64,000 bases of DNA from Symsagittifera roscoffensis (taxonomy: Eukaryota > Xenacoelomorpha > Acoela > Convolutidae). The DNA is taken from NCBI RefSeq assembly GCF_963678635.1, contig NC_087066.1, positions 27,307,801 through 27,371,800 of the forward strand, written 5' to 3'. Under the pieces are notes generated by a model that ran no database searches, was not told the DNA's origin, and saw only the letters and a program-made list of their open reading frames with translations. The position numbers and the translations under genes are program-made. Shown here one piece after another: positions 23,026-33,643 of this stretch (position 1 is the first letter of the stretch; each line of letters opens with the position of its first letter).

Positions 23026-26000
23026 AGAAACTCCAGATGATGATGAAATCTTTCCTTTTATAGTAGACGCAGATACTGATAGAGGACAACACATATTTTG
23101 TCAAAATTTACTCGTAAATTTATTTGAACCCGGAATCAGTCCATGTAAAACAGAGTTCCCCGATGTAAAAATCAAAAGACAAATCATAGATCACTATCTA
23201 AAAGATATATGCAACATAACACAACAGTATGGAATCTACTCCATAGAATTCACCTCACCAAACCATAATAATAAAAAATATACAATTCAAACAGACGATC
23301 TTGATTTAGAATTTTCAAAAGTTTTTTCAGAATATATAAAAAGCATCCAATACCATAACTCACAAAGAGCAAACTCCATATTCACCAATGAAGTTTTCGC
23401 AATAATATATAGTTATATTTCGATATTAGAAAACGAAATCCCAATAACAAATGTCTCACCGACAGAAACATCTAAACATTTGAAAGTACGACATGAAATC
23501 ACACTACTCTCTAGTTATTTAAACATCATTAAAGAAAATTTCACGAAAGACGACGTTTCACAACATACAAAACACGATCTACAAAAAATTTTGGCATGGT
23601 TCATAATAGATTATTTCACACACAATATTGATTTAATTGCACAAGCAAGAAAAAATTTTAGACCCCAAAATTCGAACGATGATACCGCTATCACAGAACA
23701 ATCAGATTATGTTTGGGACCCCGAATGGTCTCATCCCGCATTTATAAGCTTTCCACAATCAATCTCAAGTCAAGCAATAGGTACAATATCTTACATAAGA
23801 GATTATGTAAGAGTAATACCATTAACAATTGATGCAACACCATTAAACTATAATACATTTTTACCCGATACACAAAATAATAGTTTAAACTCTACAGTTA
23901 TACACAATGAAAACCTCAATGGAACTAGGAATCTTACTCAACAAGATATCCAGACACCATCACACTTCATAAATGAAGAAATTGTACACACGACAACTAC
24001 ACAACAAAGTATTTCACCAATACGCCCAAATTTAACAACACCAAGAAATACAAATCCTTCACAAACACAGGTAACCTTACAATCAACCGTTAAACCTTCG
24101 GTTGCCCCTAAATATTCACATATGGATTACCAAACATACAGACCCATGACAATACCATCAAAAACACGCAAAACATTCACTAGAAACAACTTTGCAGACC
24201 ATAATTATAATTATACACATCCATCAAAAACATATAATCAACCACAAAGAAATTTTAACCAATATACAAGATCTCGAAATTGGGATAACCCAATGGCCCA
24301 ACCTAATTCAACAAATTTCCAAACAAATCCTCCACGGGATCACAGTGAAAATTACCCATTTTTTCAACAAAATAAAAATAAAAAACAGACATCTTATCAA
24401 ATGGATTATTTATCCTCAGATGATGATTTCTTACAACCAGATATATTTGCACAAAATACTCAAGAATATCGTAGACAAGGAATACAGAGAACACGTACAA
24501 ATCATAGAAATTTTTCTCCACAACCAATAGATGCACAAAATCAACAACCAATTCAACAACAAAATCCAATTAATACACAATCTTTTCAACCAATTCAACA
24601 ACAAAATCCAATGACTGCACACTCGTATCAACCATCACAAATGCAAAATGAAATACCACTCCCATATTATCTCCAACAACATGAGATAACAAGAAACCAA
24701 CTTTCAAATTTTTCTCAAATGCCAAATGCAGCAGAATCATTACAAATGACAATGAATCCATACCTTATGGGTGGATCATCAATAACATCAAACAAACCTT
24801 TAATGGTTTTCACAGGAACAGACCCTGAATACTCTGTAGAAGATTATTTAAATGCAGTAACAGCAAACCTGATTTTAAATATTGGACCTGAACCAATTAA
24901 TACGCCACTACATCAAAATTGGATACATCGACGCACAGCGTTAATACAAACAACCTTAGATGGCGCAGCCCAAAAATGGTTTTCAGTACTACCTCTAGAA
25001 ATAAAATCAAACTGGAAAAGGTTTACACAAGAATTTTCAAAAATGTTTGACTCCGAAAGAAACAAACAACAACAAAGAGTTTTATGTAATGAAATTCGCA
25101 GATTACCAAACGAAACCATCAAGCAAATAGCAGTACGAATCGAAACACTAGTTCGAAAAGCATATTCATTAAATACACATGACTATAAAAACACAAAGAT
25201 GACAGAAATCTTAATGATGACCTTAACACCACAATTAAGGAAAATAGCAATAAAAAAGAGAGCATCACATCCTTCTTCAATTCGAGAACCCGATTTAGAT
25301 TTTCGAAAACTAGTAGACAAATTAGAACAAGCAGAAATCACGATGAAACTAGAAGAAACGGAAAATCTAAAATTACAATACATTAACAGAATTGAAACGA
25401 CTCCCACTAATATTAATAATAAACAGGAATCAGAGACAGACCTCGTTGAAAAAATCACTGAAATACTCAATATTTACGAAAAGAACCCAAACTTTAAAGG
25501 CAAACCATCTTTCAAAAAATGGTGTAATTATTGCCGACGATACGGACATAGTATTTCCGAATGTAGACAAAAACAGCAAGATAATCAAAATAAACCTCAA
25601 AAATATAAAGAACCAAATAAATCATTCTATCAATACATGAAAAAAGATCAAAATCTACCGAACAAAACAGTCCACAGCAACAACAGTTCAGGAAAACCAC
25701 TCCCGAACAATACAAATTATACAAGAAATCAATCACCATATAACTCAAGTTATAGAGGAAGATCACCAGAACGAAGAAACACGTATAATTCATCACAAAA
25801 TCACTACAATAGACCAAATAGTCGAAATAACTACTCCAGATCAAATTCAAATACACAACGATTTGTTTCTAGATCTAATTCCCAATCAAGAAATAACTAC
25901 TATCCAAACAACCAATCACGAAATTCATCATATAATAGGAATAGAAACTACTCCTATAATCGAAATAGAAGTTATTCAAACAACCGAAACCAGAATTACC

Positions 26001-29000
26001 CGAACAATCGATCAAGGAATAACTCATATAATAGATCGAACTATAACAGACCAAACAATAATTACCAAAACAGATCGCGAAATAATTCACAAAATCGACA
26101 CCCAAGTTATAATAATCGTTATAGAAATTATTCCCAATCACCACACCGGAATAATAATAACTATAATAATTCTAATAATCGCCACAGAAGTAGTACACCT
26201 AAACATCAAAGACAAATCAATCAAGTACAATCTAACCCAGAAACAACATCAGACCCTCCAGGTATTGATGACACAGTAACTGATACGTTACAACTCAATC
26301 AAATAAACTGTACATCATCAGATTCAGAAAGTGATACTGAAAACACTCTTTCTATCAATATGATAAAAGTCGAAAATGACTATGAATCTGTCATATATGA
26401 ACAACCTTTTTCATCACACATATATGAAAATCAATCAGAATTTCTTCAAAATTATTACACTACACCCATAAATTCCACACCAACGACGCAAGAAACAAAC
26501 GAGATTAACACTACAGATCAAACCAATAAAAATACCAAAACAAAATGCTTGAATACAAACCACATTTATCAAAATATACAAAAAGAACAACCCAAAGAAA
26601 AAATTTGGACAATACCATTTCTCTTAGAAAGCCCAAGAAATAAAGAATTTCAACCACCAGACCTTGAAATAGATTTTTTAATTGATTCAGGAGCAGAATC
26701 AAACATAATAAACATCCCCACATGGAATGAAATAAAAACTTTACACCCAAAGTTAATACCTCTTGAAACCTCCAGTAAGTTAGCAACAGCACAAGGATCA
26801 ACATTGATAAACTACGGAAAAATCCAATTATTTCTCCTCCCCACCAGAACGATGGAACAAAGCAAAATTTTAAATAAACCATTTAAACAAATATTCCATA
26901 TCACTGATATTAAATATAATATCATTGGAATACCATTTATTTCGAAGTATATACCAACAATTAACATACTAAATAGTAAAATATTAATCAAAGATAAATA
27001 TACAAAAACAAAAGAAACATCCTTAACATTTTTTCAAAGATTAAATAAACAACCACCATTTTTTTCAAAATTCTACCCGATATTTAACAAACAAAGAAAA
27101 CACCTAAAACCACTATCAGGAAATATCTATATTTTTTCAATCAAACAAGTTCACCAATATGATAAAGAACAAAACAAACAAAAATTTTATATGTCAGAAT
27201 TTGAATTCAAACCTATTCACAAATTTTTCAAAATCACAATCTCATCCATAAAATATTTGAAAAATTCGAATTCCGATATCATTTCCTTACATGTCTATAA
27301 CAACACACCTTACCAAGTAACATTACCTTTAGGACTTTTAGGATATTGTGAAACCAACGCTACAATATCACCAATACACGAAAAAGCCTATCGCGTAAAT
27401 AATATACTCCAATTACTAGATATTTGCCAATCTACAATTCTTAATGAAGAATTATCTATAAATAATATAATAAGTAACGAAAACAGAAATGCGGATTATT
27501 TCACAAAAACTCCATATTTCAAACCTACATACAACATAAGTAACTACACAGAGGACCAACAGAAATTTTTAACAATGTTTAATTTCCAACATTCACAAAT
27601 AACACAAGACGAATTCGAAAAATTAGCCAAACAGCTAATTAAATATTCATCAGTCTATGCAACATCAAAATTTGATGTTGGCAAAATCAGTTCATCACTA
27701 CATCTCCCGTTAAAACCAGACGCAGTTTTCAAAAAACAGAGAGCAAGTAAAGTACCAATTCACTTACATGATAAAGTGAACAGATTACTCGATATTTTAG
27801 AACAGTACAACATTATATCACCAGTAAACAAAGAAGAACAACCAAAAGGCAACACATTTATCAACCCCGTTATCATTCTAGCTAAAGGAGAATCATTAAA
27901 AATCGTTCTCGATGCTAGATACCTCAATTCACTCATAGATGAATCAAAATGTAATTGGCCCATTGAACCAATACAAGTTATTTTAACAAAAATAAACGGC
28001 AAATACTTTACAACCGCCGATATGAATAGTGCATACAATCAAATGCCACTAGATGAACAATCACGACGTTTAACACAATTTGTTATAGGAAACCAACAAT
28101 ATGAATTTAACCGCTTATTCTATGGAATATCCATAGGACCAGCAGCATTTTCAGCTTTTATGAGCAAAATTTTTAGACCACTAATACTCAAGAAAAACGC
28201 AATCACCTATTTAGACGATGTTTTTATGCAATCACAAACAAAAGACGAGATGTTCAATGTTTTAGAAAAATATCACCAAATACTTCAGAACGAAAATCTG
28301 AAGGCCGCCCCCGATAAATCACACTTCTTTTTGACAAGAGTTAAATTCTTAGGACATAATATAGAAAGAAAAACAATCACTCCATTGAAATCACGCATTG
28401 ACGCTATTCAAAAACTTCAACCACCAACAAATAAAAAGAAAATCCAAGAATTTCTTGGAATGTTAAACTTTTTAAGTAAATATGTTTATAAAATGCAATT
28501 ATATCTACGACCATTTTATAACATCCTTAGACAACAAAATAATTTTGAATGGAACACAGAACATCAAACACGATTTGAAGAAATAAAGAAACTTTTAACT
28601 GAACAAATTTCAAACACAATTCCAGACCCTAATCAACCATTTTATGCAATGTGCGATGCTTCGAACTTTGGCATCGGTGCAGCACTATTACAATCACATA
28701 ATGGTACAAATAAAATGAACCTCATATCAGCAAATTCTCGACTATTCACTCAAGCAGAGCTACGACTCTCAACTCTAATGAGAGAATGCACAGCCATAAT
28801 ATATACACTGACAGAATATGAATTTCTGATACTTGGATCAAAACATCCAACAGTTCTATTCACAGACCATAAACCAATCATCTTTCTCTTTACACAAAAA
28901 TCTAACCCAAACCACCGAGTTTACAGATTTCAACTAATTCTAATGAAATTTCCAAACTTACATATAGTTTGGACTGCAGGAAAAAATCTTGCATTACCAG

Positions 29001-29326
29001 ACACCTTAAGTCGAAATACACCACCTGAATTACTTACACGAAAAACAACAGTTGAAATACCTAAAAACATAAAATTCTACCTTGCAGAAAACGAAACATC
29101 ACCCCGATTGGAATGCAAATATGCAGTAAAAACTGATATTGAACAATCACAAATAAATAATTTACAACATTTCCCACTTTATTTAGATTGTCAAAATAAT
29201 CATTATGAAGTTGATCTACTTGGAACATCAACTTTCAAACCAATCCCATATTCTCAATGGATCAAAAATAACACCCAACAAAAACGAACAAAACAACACC
29301 CGCCTAAAAAGACCATTTTCCATTAA
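23000..29326 (+). CDS. gag-pol: Gag-Pol polyprotein (gag, protease, RT, RNase H, start of integrase), frameshifted end
   Basis: One uninterrupted 2,108-codon frame. Residues 1-600: N-terminal Gag with a Q/N/P-rich linker. About 605-760: capsid-like Retrotrans_gag domain (GTDPEYSVEDYL...GAAQKWFSVL). Zinc knuckle C842-x2-C845-x4-H850-x4-C855. About 880-1080: N/R/S/Y-rich low-complexity RNA-binding stretch. Aspartic protease with LIDSGAE (D1229). Reverse transcriptase with YLDD (1737-1740) and FLGH downstream. RNase H with CDAS (D1886) and TDHKP. Gag and Pol share one frame, with no frameshift or stop between them. The frame leaves Pol in the integrase N-terminal part where a run of A is five long (29,306-29,310), against six in the second copy (30,702-30,707), and stops at 29,326. 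Role: particle assembly, cDNA synthesis and processing in the cytoplasm. Confidence 0.95.
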   Translation: MSSTHTPGEETPDDDEIFPFIVDADTDRGQHIFCQNLLVNLFEPGISPCKTEFPDVKIKRQIIDHYLKDICNITQQYGIYSIEFTSPNHNNKKYTIQTDDLDLEFSKVFSEYIKSIQYHNSQRANSIFTNEVFAIIYSYISILENEIPITNVSPTETSKHLKVRHEITLLSSYLNIIKENFTKDDVSQHTKHDLQKILAWFIIDYFTHNIDLIAQARKNFRPQNSNDDTAITEQSDYVWDPEWSHPAFISFPQSISSQAIGTISYIRDYVRVIPLTIDATPLNYNTFLPDTQNNSLNSTVIHNENLNGTRNLTQQDIQTPSHFINEEIVHTTTTQQSISPIRPNLTTPRNTNPSQTQVTLQSTVKPSVAPKYSHMDYQTYRPMTIPSKTRKTFTRNNFADHNYNYTHPSKTYNQPQRNFNQYTRSRNWDNPMAQPNSTNFQTNPPRDHSENYPFFQQNKNKKQTSYQMDYLSSDDDFLQPDIFAQNTQEYRRQGIQRTRTNHRNFSPQPIDAQNQQPIQQQNPINTQSFQPIQQQNPMTAHSYQPSQMQNEIPLPYYLQQHEITRNQLSNFSQMPNAAESLQMTMNPYLMGGSSITSNKPLMVFTGTDPEYSVEDYLNAVTANLILNIGPEPINTPLHQNWIHRRTALIQTTLDGAAQKWFSVLPLEIKSNWKRFTQEFSKMFDSERNKQQQRVLCNEIRRLPNETIKQIAVRIETLVRKAYSLNTHDYKNTKMTEILMMTLTPQLRKIAIKKRASHPSSIREPDLDFRKLVDKLEQAEITMKLEETENLKLQYINRIETTPTNINNKQESETDLVEKITEILNIYEKNPNFKGKPSFKKWCNYCRRYGHSISECRQKQQDNQNKPQKYKEPNKSFYQYMKKDQNLPNKTVHSNNSSGKPLPNNTNYTRNQSPYNSSYRGRSPERRNTYNSSQNHYNRPNSRNNYSRSNSNTQRFVSRSNSQSRNNYYPNNQSRNSSYNRNRNYSYNRNRSYSNNRNQNYPNNRSRNNSYNRSNYNRPNNNYQNRSRNNSQNRHPSYNNRYRNYSQSPHRNNNNYNNSNNRHRSSTPKHQRQINQVQSNPETTSDPPGIDDTVTDTLQLNQINCTSSDSESDTENTLSINMIKVENDYESVIYEQPFSSHIYENQSEFLQNYYTTPINSTPTTQETNEINTTDQTNKNTKTKCLNTNHIYQNIQKEQPKEKIWTIPFLLESPRNKEFQPPDLEIDFLIDSGAESNIINIPTWNEIKTLHPKLIPLETSSKLATAQGSTLINYGKIQLFLLPTRTMEQSKILNKPFKQIFHITDIKYNIIGIPFISKYIPTINILNSKILIKDKYTKTKETSLTFFQRLNKQPPFFSKFYPIFNKQRKHLKPLSGNIYIFSIKQVHQYDKEQNKQKFYMSEFEFKPIHKFFKITISSIKYLKNSNSDIISLHVYNNTPYQVTLPLGLLGYCETNATISPIHEKAYRVNNILQLLDICQSTILNEELSINNIISNENRNADYFTKTPYFKPTYNISNYTEDQQKFLTMFNFQHSQITQDEFEKLAKQLIKYSSVYATSKFDVGKISSSLHLPLKPDAVFKKQRASKVPIHLHDKVNRLLDILEQYNIISPVNKEEQPKGNTFINPVIILAKGESLKIVLDARYLNSLIDESKCNWPIEPIQVILTKINGKYFTTADMNSAYNQMPLDEQSRRLTQFVIGNQQYEFNRLFYGISIGPAAFSAFMSKIFRPLILKKNAITYLDDVFMQSQTKDEMFNVLEKYHQILQNENLKAAPDKSHFFLTRVKFLGHNIERKTITPLKSRIDAIQKLQPPTNKKKIQEFLGMLNFLSKYVYKMQLYLRPFYNILRQQNNFEWNTEHQTRFEEIKKLLTEQISNTIPDPNQPFYAMCDASNFGIGAALLQSHNGTNKMNLISANSRLFTQAELRLSTLMRECTAIIYTLTEYEFLILGSKHPTVLFTDHKPIIFLFTQKSNPNHRVYRFQLILMKFPNLHIVWTAGKNLALPDTLSRNTPPELLTRKTTVEIPKNIKFYLAENETSPRLECKYAVKTDIEQSQINNLQHFPLYLDCQNNHYEVDLLGTSTFKPIPYSQWIKNNTQQKRTKQHPPKKTIFH

Positions 29327-29929
29327 TTGAAAAAGAAGATTTAACTGATAAAATAAATTTATCAGGACCACAAACAAATGATTCAAAATACACAATAAAT
29401 CAAGTTTTTGACCTTCACGACCCACTTGACACAATACCCTTATCTAAATTAGAAATCGAAAACATTTTTCTCCCCCCAACAGAAACAATTACAATTTCAA
29501 CACTGAAACAATATCAAAACCTTGACCCAGTAATTCGACAACTGAAATCATGGCACAAATATAAAACTAAACCTATCAAAGCAGATTCAACCATTCTAGG
29601 AAACAAAACACTCCTCCGATACTTTCGCAAATTTAACAACACAACAATTAACGAAAATACAGACCTTTTAGAGTATAACCTGAATGAATCTACAGTTCCA
29701 TGTCTCCCTTTAAGTATGATTCTTATAGCTTTTAATATTTCACATACACAAAATATTAAAGGACACTCTGGATCAGAAAAAACATATTCAAATTTTATAC
29801 AAAATTTTTACTTCCCAAATGCACCAATTTGGATAAAAGTACTATGCAATGATTGTATAGTATGTCAACTAAATAAACCTTACCCAAATCAAAAACAAAT
29901 AGCACAAAAACAAGATTTTAAAGGACAAA
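29327..29929 (+). pseudogene. Out-of-frame remainder of integrase N-terminus (first copy)
   Basis: After the 29,306-29,310 lesion the integrase N-terminal region continues in another frame, including the HHCC zinc-binding residues (H-x6-H ... CNDC) near 29,748-29,870. It is cut at 29,929, where the sequence jumps back to protease coding sequence. It repeats nearly exactly at 30,724-31,326. Confidence 0.85.
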
Positions 29930-30770
29930 ATTTCAACCACCAGACCTTGAAATAGATTTTTTAATTGATTCAGGAGCAGAATCAAACATAATAAACATCC
30001 CCACATGGAATGAAATAAAAACTTTACACCCAAAGTTAATACCTCTTGAAACCTCCAGTAAGTTAGCAACAGCACAAGGATCAACATTGATAAACTACGG
30101 AAAAATCCAATTATTTCTCCTCCCCACCAGAACGATGGAACAAAGCAAAATTTTAAATAAACCATTTAAACAAATATTCCATATCACTGATATTAAATAT
30201 AATATCATTGGAATACCATTTATTTCGAAGTATATACCAACAATTAACATACTAAATAGTAAAATATTAATCAAAGATAAATATACAAAAACAAAAGAAA
30301 CATCCTTAACATTTTTTCAAAGATTAAATAAACAACCACCATTTTTTTCAAAATTCTACCCGATATTTAACAAACAAAGAAAACACCTAAAACCAGACAC
30401 CTTAAGTCGAAATACACCACCTGAATTACTTACACGAAAAACAACAGTTGAAATACCTAAAAACATAAAATTCTACCTTGCAGAAAACGAAACATCACCC
30501 CGATTGGAATGCAAATATGCAGTAAAAACTGATATTGAACAATCACAAATAAATAATTTACAACATTTCCCACTTTATTTAGATTGTCAAAATAATCATT
30601 ATGAAGTTGATCTACTTGGAACATCAACTTTCAAACCAATCCCATATTCTCAATGGATCAAAAATAACACCCAACAAAAACGAACAAAACAACACCCGCC
30701 TAAAAAAGACCATTTTCCATTAATTGAAAAAGAAGATTTAACTGATAAAATAAATTTATCAGGACCTTAA
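29930..30770 (+). pseudogene. Chimeric second copy: protease segment fused to RNase H end/integrase N-terminus
   Basis: 29,930-30,395 repeats 26,647-27,112 (protease with DSGAE, no difference seen). At a shared ACCA the sequence jumps to the equivalent of 28,996-29,000 and repeats on to 29,929. The skipped 1,887 nt (reverse transcriptase and RNase H) is a multiple of three, so the fusion stays in frame until a TAA at 30,768-30,770, caused by AC (29,370-29,371) reading TT here (30,767-30,768). There is no AUG near the junction, so it would not be translated on its own in a standard way. Confidence 0.85.
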
Positions 30771-32618
30771 ACAAATGATTCAAAATACACAATAAATCAA
30801 GTTTTTGACCTTCACGACCCACTTGACACAATACCCTTATCTAAATTAGAAATCGAAAACATTTTTCTCCCCCCAACAGAAACAATTACAATTTCAACAC
30901 TGAAACAATATCAAAACCTTGACCCAGTAATTCGACAACTGAAATCATGGCACAAATATAAAACTAAACCTATCAAAGCAGATTCAACCATTCTAGGAAA
31001 CAAAACACTCCTCCGATACTTTCGCAAATTTAACAACACAACAATTAACGAAAATACAGACCTTTTAGAGTATAACCTGAATGAATCTACAGTTCCATGT
31101 CTCCCTTTAAGTATGATTCTTATAGCTTTTAATATTTCACATACACAAAATATTAAAGGACACTCTGGATCAGAAAAAACATATTCAAATTTTATACAAA
31201 ATTTTTACTTCCCAAATGCACCAATTTGGATAAAAGTACTATGCAATGATTGTATAGTATGTCAACTAAATAAACCTTACCCAAATCAAAAACAAATAGC
31301 ACAAAAACAAGATTTTAAAGGACAAAGTTTGTACTTTAACCATCGTATCTCATTTGATACTAAGGGACCAATTTCACCCTCATCAGAAGGAAACTCCTAC
31401 ATTATGGTAATTGTTGACGCATTTACACATTATGTAGCACTTAACCCAGTACCACATTGTAACGCTTATTACGCTTACACAACACTCTATGAACACTGGA
31501 TAGCTAAATTCGGACTACCAGAAATTTTAGTTACAGACAACGGTACAGAATTCATAAATAATGAAATTATCACACTATGTCATTTATATAACATTAAACA
31601 CAAACCACGTACATCTCATGCACCTTGGACAAACGGCTTAGTCGAAGGTATGAACCGTTCATTACAAGAATATCTTAGATGTATCATCAACGGAAATGAT
31701 ACAAAATATACCGAATGGTCAGCAGATGTAAAATTATTTCCCTTAGCGTATAATTCACAAATTACGACAACTTTAGGAATGTCACCATACGAAATGGTTT
31801 TTAACCAAAAGCCACGCAAACCAATAATGTTTACAGCGAATTCTCATAAAAACGCACAAGGTTATTGTCAACCAAATAAAGATTCAATTTGTTATAACCT
31901 ACCTTTACATACACACGATGAAGATCATTTTCATCACCCACAAATTCTTAAACTAGCCTCCGGTACACACACCGAATGGATTCTAAATAGAGATAAAAAA
32001 CACAATGAAATTTATCAAAAAATAACAAAAAAGTTATTACAAAGACAAAACATTAATGAACAAATCAATTCACGTTTCACACCAGCCTCCGATTTAAAAA
32101 TTGGAACATTTGTTTTAATACCTAATTTTAATACTCAAAAAGGAATTTCTAAAAAATTACAACCCCTTCGAAAAGGACCATACCAAATAATTGCAAAACC
32201 CACTGATATCACATATAAAATTACCGACTCAAACAAAAAAGAAATCGTTCAACATCGAAACAACCTATTACCTTATTACCCAAAAGAATACGCACTCCGC
32301 GAATTAACTCAATTATATTCTTTCACAGGATTAAAAATCATTCAAAATGAACCACATCTGAAAAACACAGAACAAAATGATAACCCCACCGAAAATCAAA
32401 ACACAAAACCAACCGCCACCAAAAACAATACACAAAACCATAAAGAATCTCCAAAACAAAGAAAAAATAGAAAAATGACAGAACAAATAATACCCCAAGA
32501 AGAAATAGACAAATCTGAACATAGAAAAACAACAAGACTCCGAAATCAACCACGTAAAAACTACAAAATGTTCATCCCCCAATCTAAAATATTAAAGAAA
32601 GTAGAATTTAAAAAGTAA
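30771..32618 (+). CDS. Pol 3' part: integrase zinc finger, DDE core and C-terminal tail
   Basis: Same frame as the chimera, open from the stop at 30,770 to TAA at 32,618; the first AUG is at 31,113. It holds the HHCC finger (HTQNIKGH, CNDCIVC), then the DDE core: Asp in SFDTKGP, Asp in TDNGTEF and Glu in GLVEGMNRSLQEY. Then a YEMVFNQKP segment and a GPYQIIAKP motif like the GPF/Y module of Ty3/gypsy integrases. The last ~100 residues are basic and low-complexity, ending near RKNYKMFIPQ. Catalytic residues are intact, but it is separated from the rest of Pol by the lesions described, so a functional full polyprotein is unlikely from this copy. Confidence 0.9.
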   Translation, partial: TNDSKYTINQVFDLHDPLDTIPLSKLEIENIFLPPTETITISTLKQYQNLDPVIRQLKSWHKYKTKPIKADSTILGNKTLLRYFRKFNNTTINENTDLLEYNLNESTVPCLPLSMILIAFNISHTQNIKGHSGSEKTYSNFIQNFYFPNAPIWIKVLCNDCIVCQLNKPYPNQKQIAQKQDFKGQSLYFNHRISFDTKGPISPSSEGNSYIMVIVDAFTHYVALNPVPHCNAYYAYTTLYEHWIAKFGLPEILVTDNGTEFINNEIITLCHLYNIKHKPRTSHAPWTNGLVEGMNRSLQEYLRCIINGNDTKYTEWSADVKLFPLAYNSQITTTLGMSPYEMVFNQKPRKPIMFTANSHKNAQGYCQPNKDSICYNLPLHTHDEDHFHHPQILKLASGTHTEWILNRDKKHNEIYQKITKKLLQRQNINEQINSRFTPASDLKIGTFVLIPNFNTQKGISKKLQPLRKGPYQIIAKPTDITYKITDSNKKEIVQHRNNLLPYYPKEYALRELTQLYSFTGLKIIQNEPHLKNTEQNDNPTENQNTKPTATKNNTQNHKESPKQRKNRKMTEQIIPQEEIDKSEHRKTTRLRNQPRKNYKMFIPQSKILKKVEFKK

Positions 32619-33219
32619 TTTTAAGATTTCATACTTCACAATCTTGAAACCTCCGTAACATTTTTCATTTCAATTTTTCAAAATAACATGCTCACAAGTA
32701 CGCAATAATTCTAGTTCAAAATAGACCAATAGCATTCATCCAATCCGCCACTTTCTCTAACTCAAACTAAGATCAATTAGACGAATAAACCTAGAACTCC
32801 AGGCACATCTCTAACTATAACTTTACAACCTCCAGGTCAAAAATAAGCAAATCACTCCAACTTGACAGCTAAAATAAATATCACCATAATACCGTACCCC
32901 TCCCTTATCTAATAACCCAAAGATCAACAATATTTCCCCAACTCAGACCACGAATACCCCCAAAACAAATTTGATAACTTAGCCTAAAGTAACAAAATGA
33001 AGATTTTAATTAGCCTAAAGTATAAAAATCTCACCATACCCCGGATCATTTGACAAACAAAAATAAAGAAAAAGACGACCTCCCAGTCACCATGAAAATT
33101 GCCCCCAACAATTTTTTACAAAACTCAACCCACTTGTCAAAAAACTAATAAATAATTCGACCACACTAGAAAATCGCCTCAAACAGCAAAAAATATTCGA
33201 CCAAGAGATCATTTCTTAA
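32619..33219 (+). other. Non-coding spacer between pol and the accessory genes
   Basis: About 600 nt with stops in all forward frames and no sizeable ORF. A short direct repeat (tagcctaaagta, near 32,979 and 33,013) is present. It may hold splice acceptors for subgenomic messages; no strong one was singled out. Confidence 0.6.
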
Positions 33220-33450
33220 ATGCTCTTCTCTCAAACAGTTGCTCAAATACTTATAAATTTTAAACATTTTTTTTCAATACTTGAAGCCTTTATAATATTT
33301 CTTTTTGATATACTTGAATCTTTTCTAATAATCCTAATCATTTTTTGTAACATTTTTTTAATTTTCTACACTATTCTCGAACTATTCCTCAACTTTCCAA
33401 AAACCCTTGAATATATCCACAGGTACGATTTTAACAACTTGTCTAAATGA
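33220..33450 (+). CDS. Small hydrophobic protein A (76 aa)
   Basis: ATG at 33,220. After a short polar start the chain is almost wholly hydrophobic from about residue 17 to 60 (IIFLFDILESFLIILIIF and LIFYTILELFLNF), long enough for two membrane helices with a few acidic residues within. It ends with TGA at 33,448-33,450, which overlaps the ATG of the next ORF (ATGA). No family recognised. A small membrane or viroporin-like role is inference from hydrophobicity and position before env. Confidence 0.55.
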   Translation: MLFSQTVAQILINFKHFFSILEAFIIFLFDILESFLIILIIFCNIFLIFYTILELFLNFPKTLEYIHRYDFNNLSK

Positions 33451-33635
33451 TACGAACAATTTTCAGTAGAACCGATATTTTTTTATTGTTTGTAATTTTC
33501 ATAACATTTTTATCATCCCTCATTTTGACCATCTGTAAATGTATAAAGAAAGCAATCCTCACATTTGCCCTAGCAACAATCCTTCTAATTCTTTTTTTGG
33601 AAGAATATTATAATAAACACAAAATTTCTCGCTAA
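33447..33635 (+). CDS. Small hydrophobic protein B (62 aa)
   Basis: Starts in the ATGA overlap with the preceding ORF, so translation is probably coupled. Two hydrophobic helices (IFLLFVIFITFLSSLILTI and ILTFALATILLILFL) flank a short basic hinge CKCIKK; the C-terminus is charged (EEYYNKHKISR). Topology resembles a hairpin membrane protein. Unrecognised; the conserved overlap arrangement and paired hydrophobicity argue that both mini-ORFs are real. Confidence 0.55.
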   Translation: MIRTIFSRTDIFLLFVIFITFLSSLILTICKCIKKAILTFALATILLILFLEEYYNKHKISR

Positions 33636-33643
33636 AGTAATAA

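Noticed and set aside
25863-26279. 138-codon +1-frame ORF inside gag-pol
   Set aside because: A shadow frame of the low-complexity N/R/S/Y region of Gag; repetitive I/T-rich product.
26511-26882. Antisense 123-codon ORF over the protease region, repeated at 29,869-30,165
   Set aside because: It is the complement of the protease segment and recurs only because that segment is duplicated; no independent signal.
23000-29326. Programmed frameshift between gag and pol
   Set aside because: Gag and Pol are in one continuous frame, so none is needed. The A-run at 29,306 is a lesion in integrase, not at the gag-pol border.
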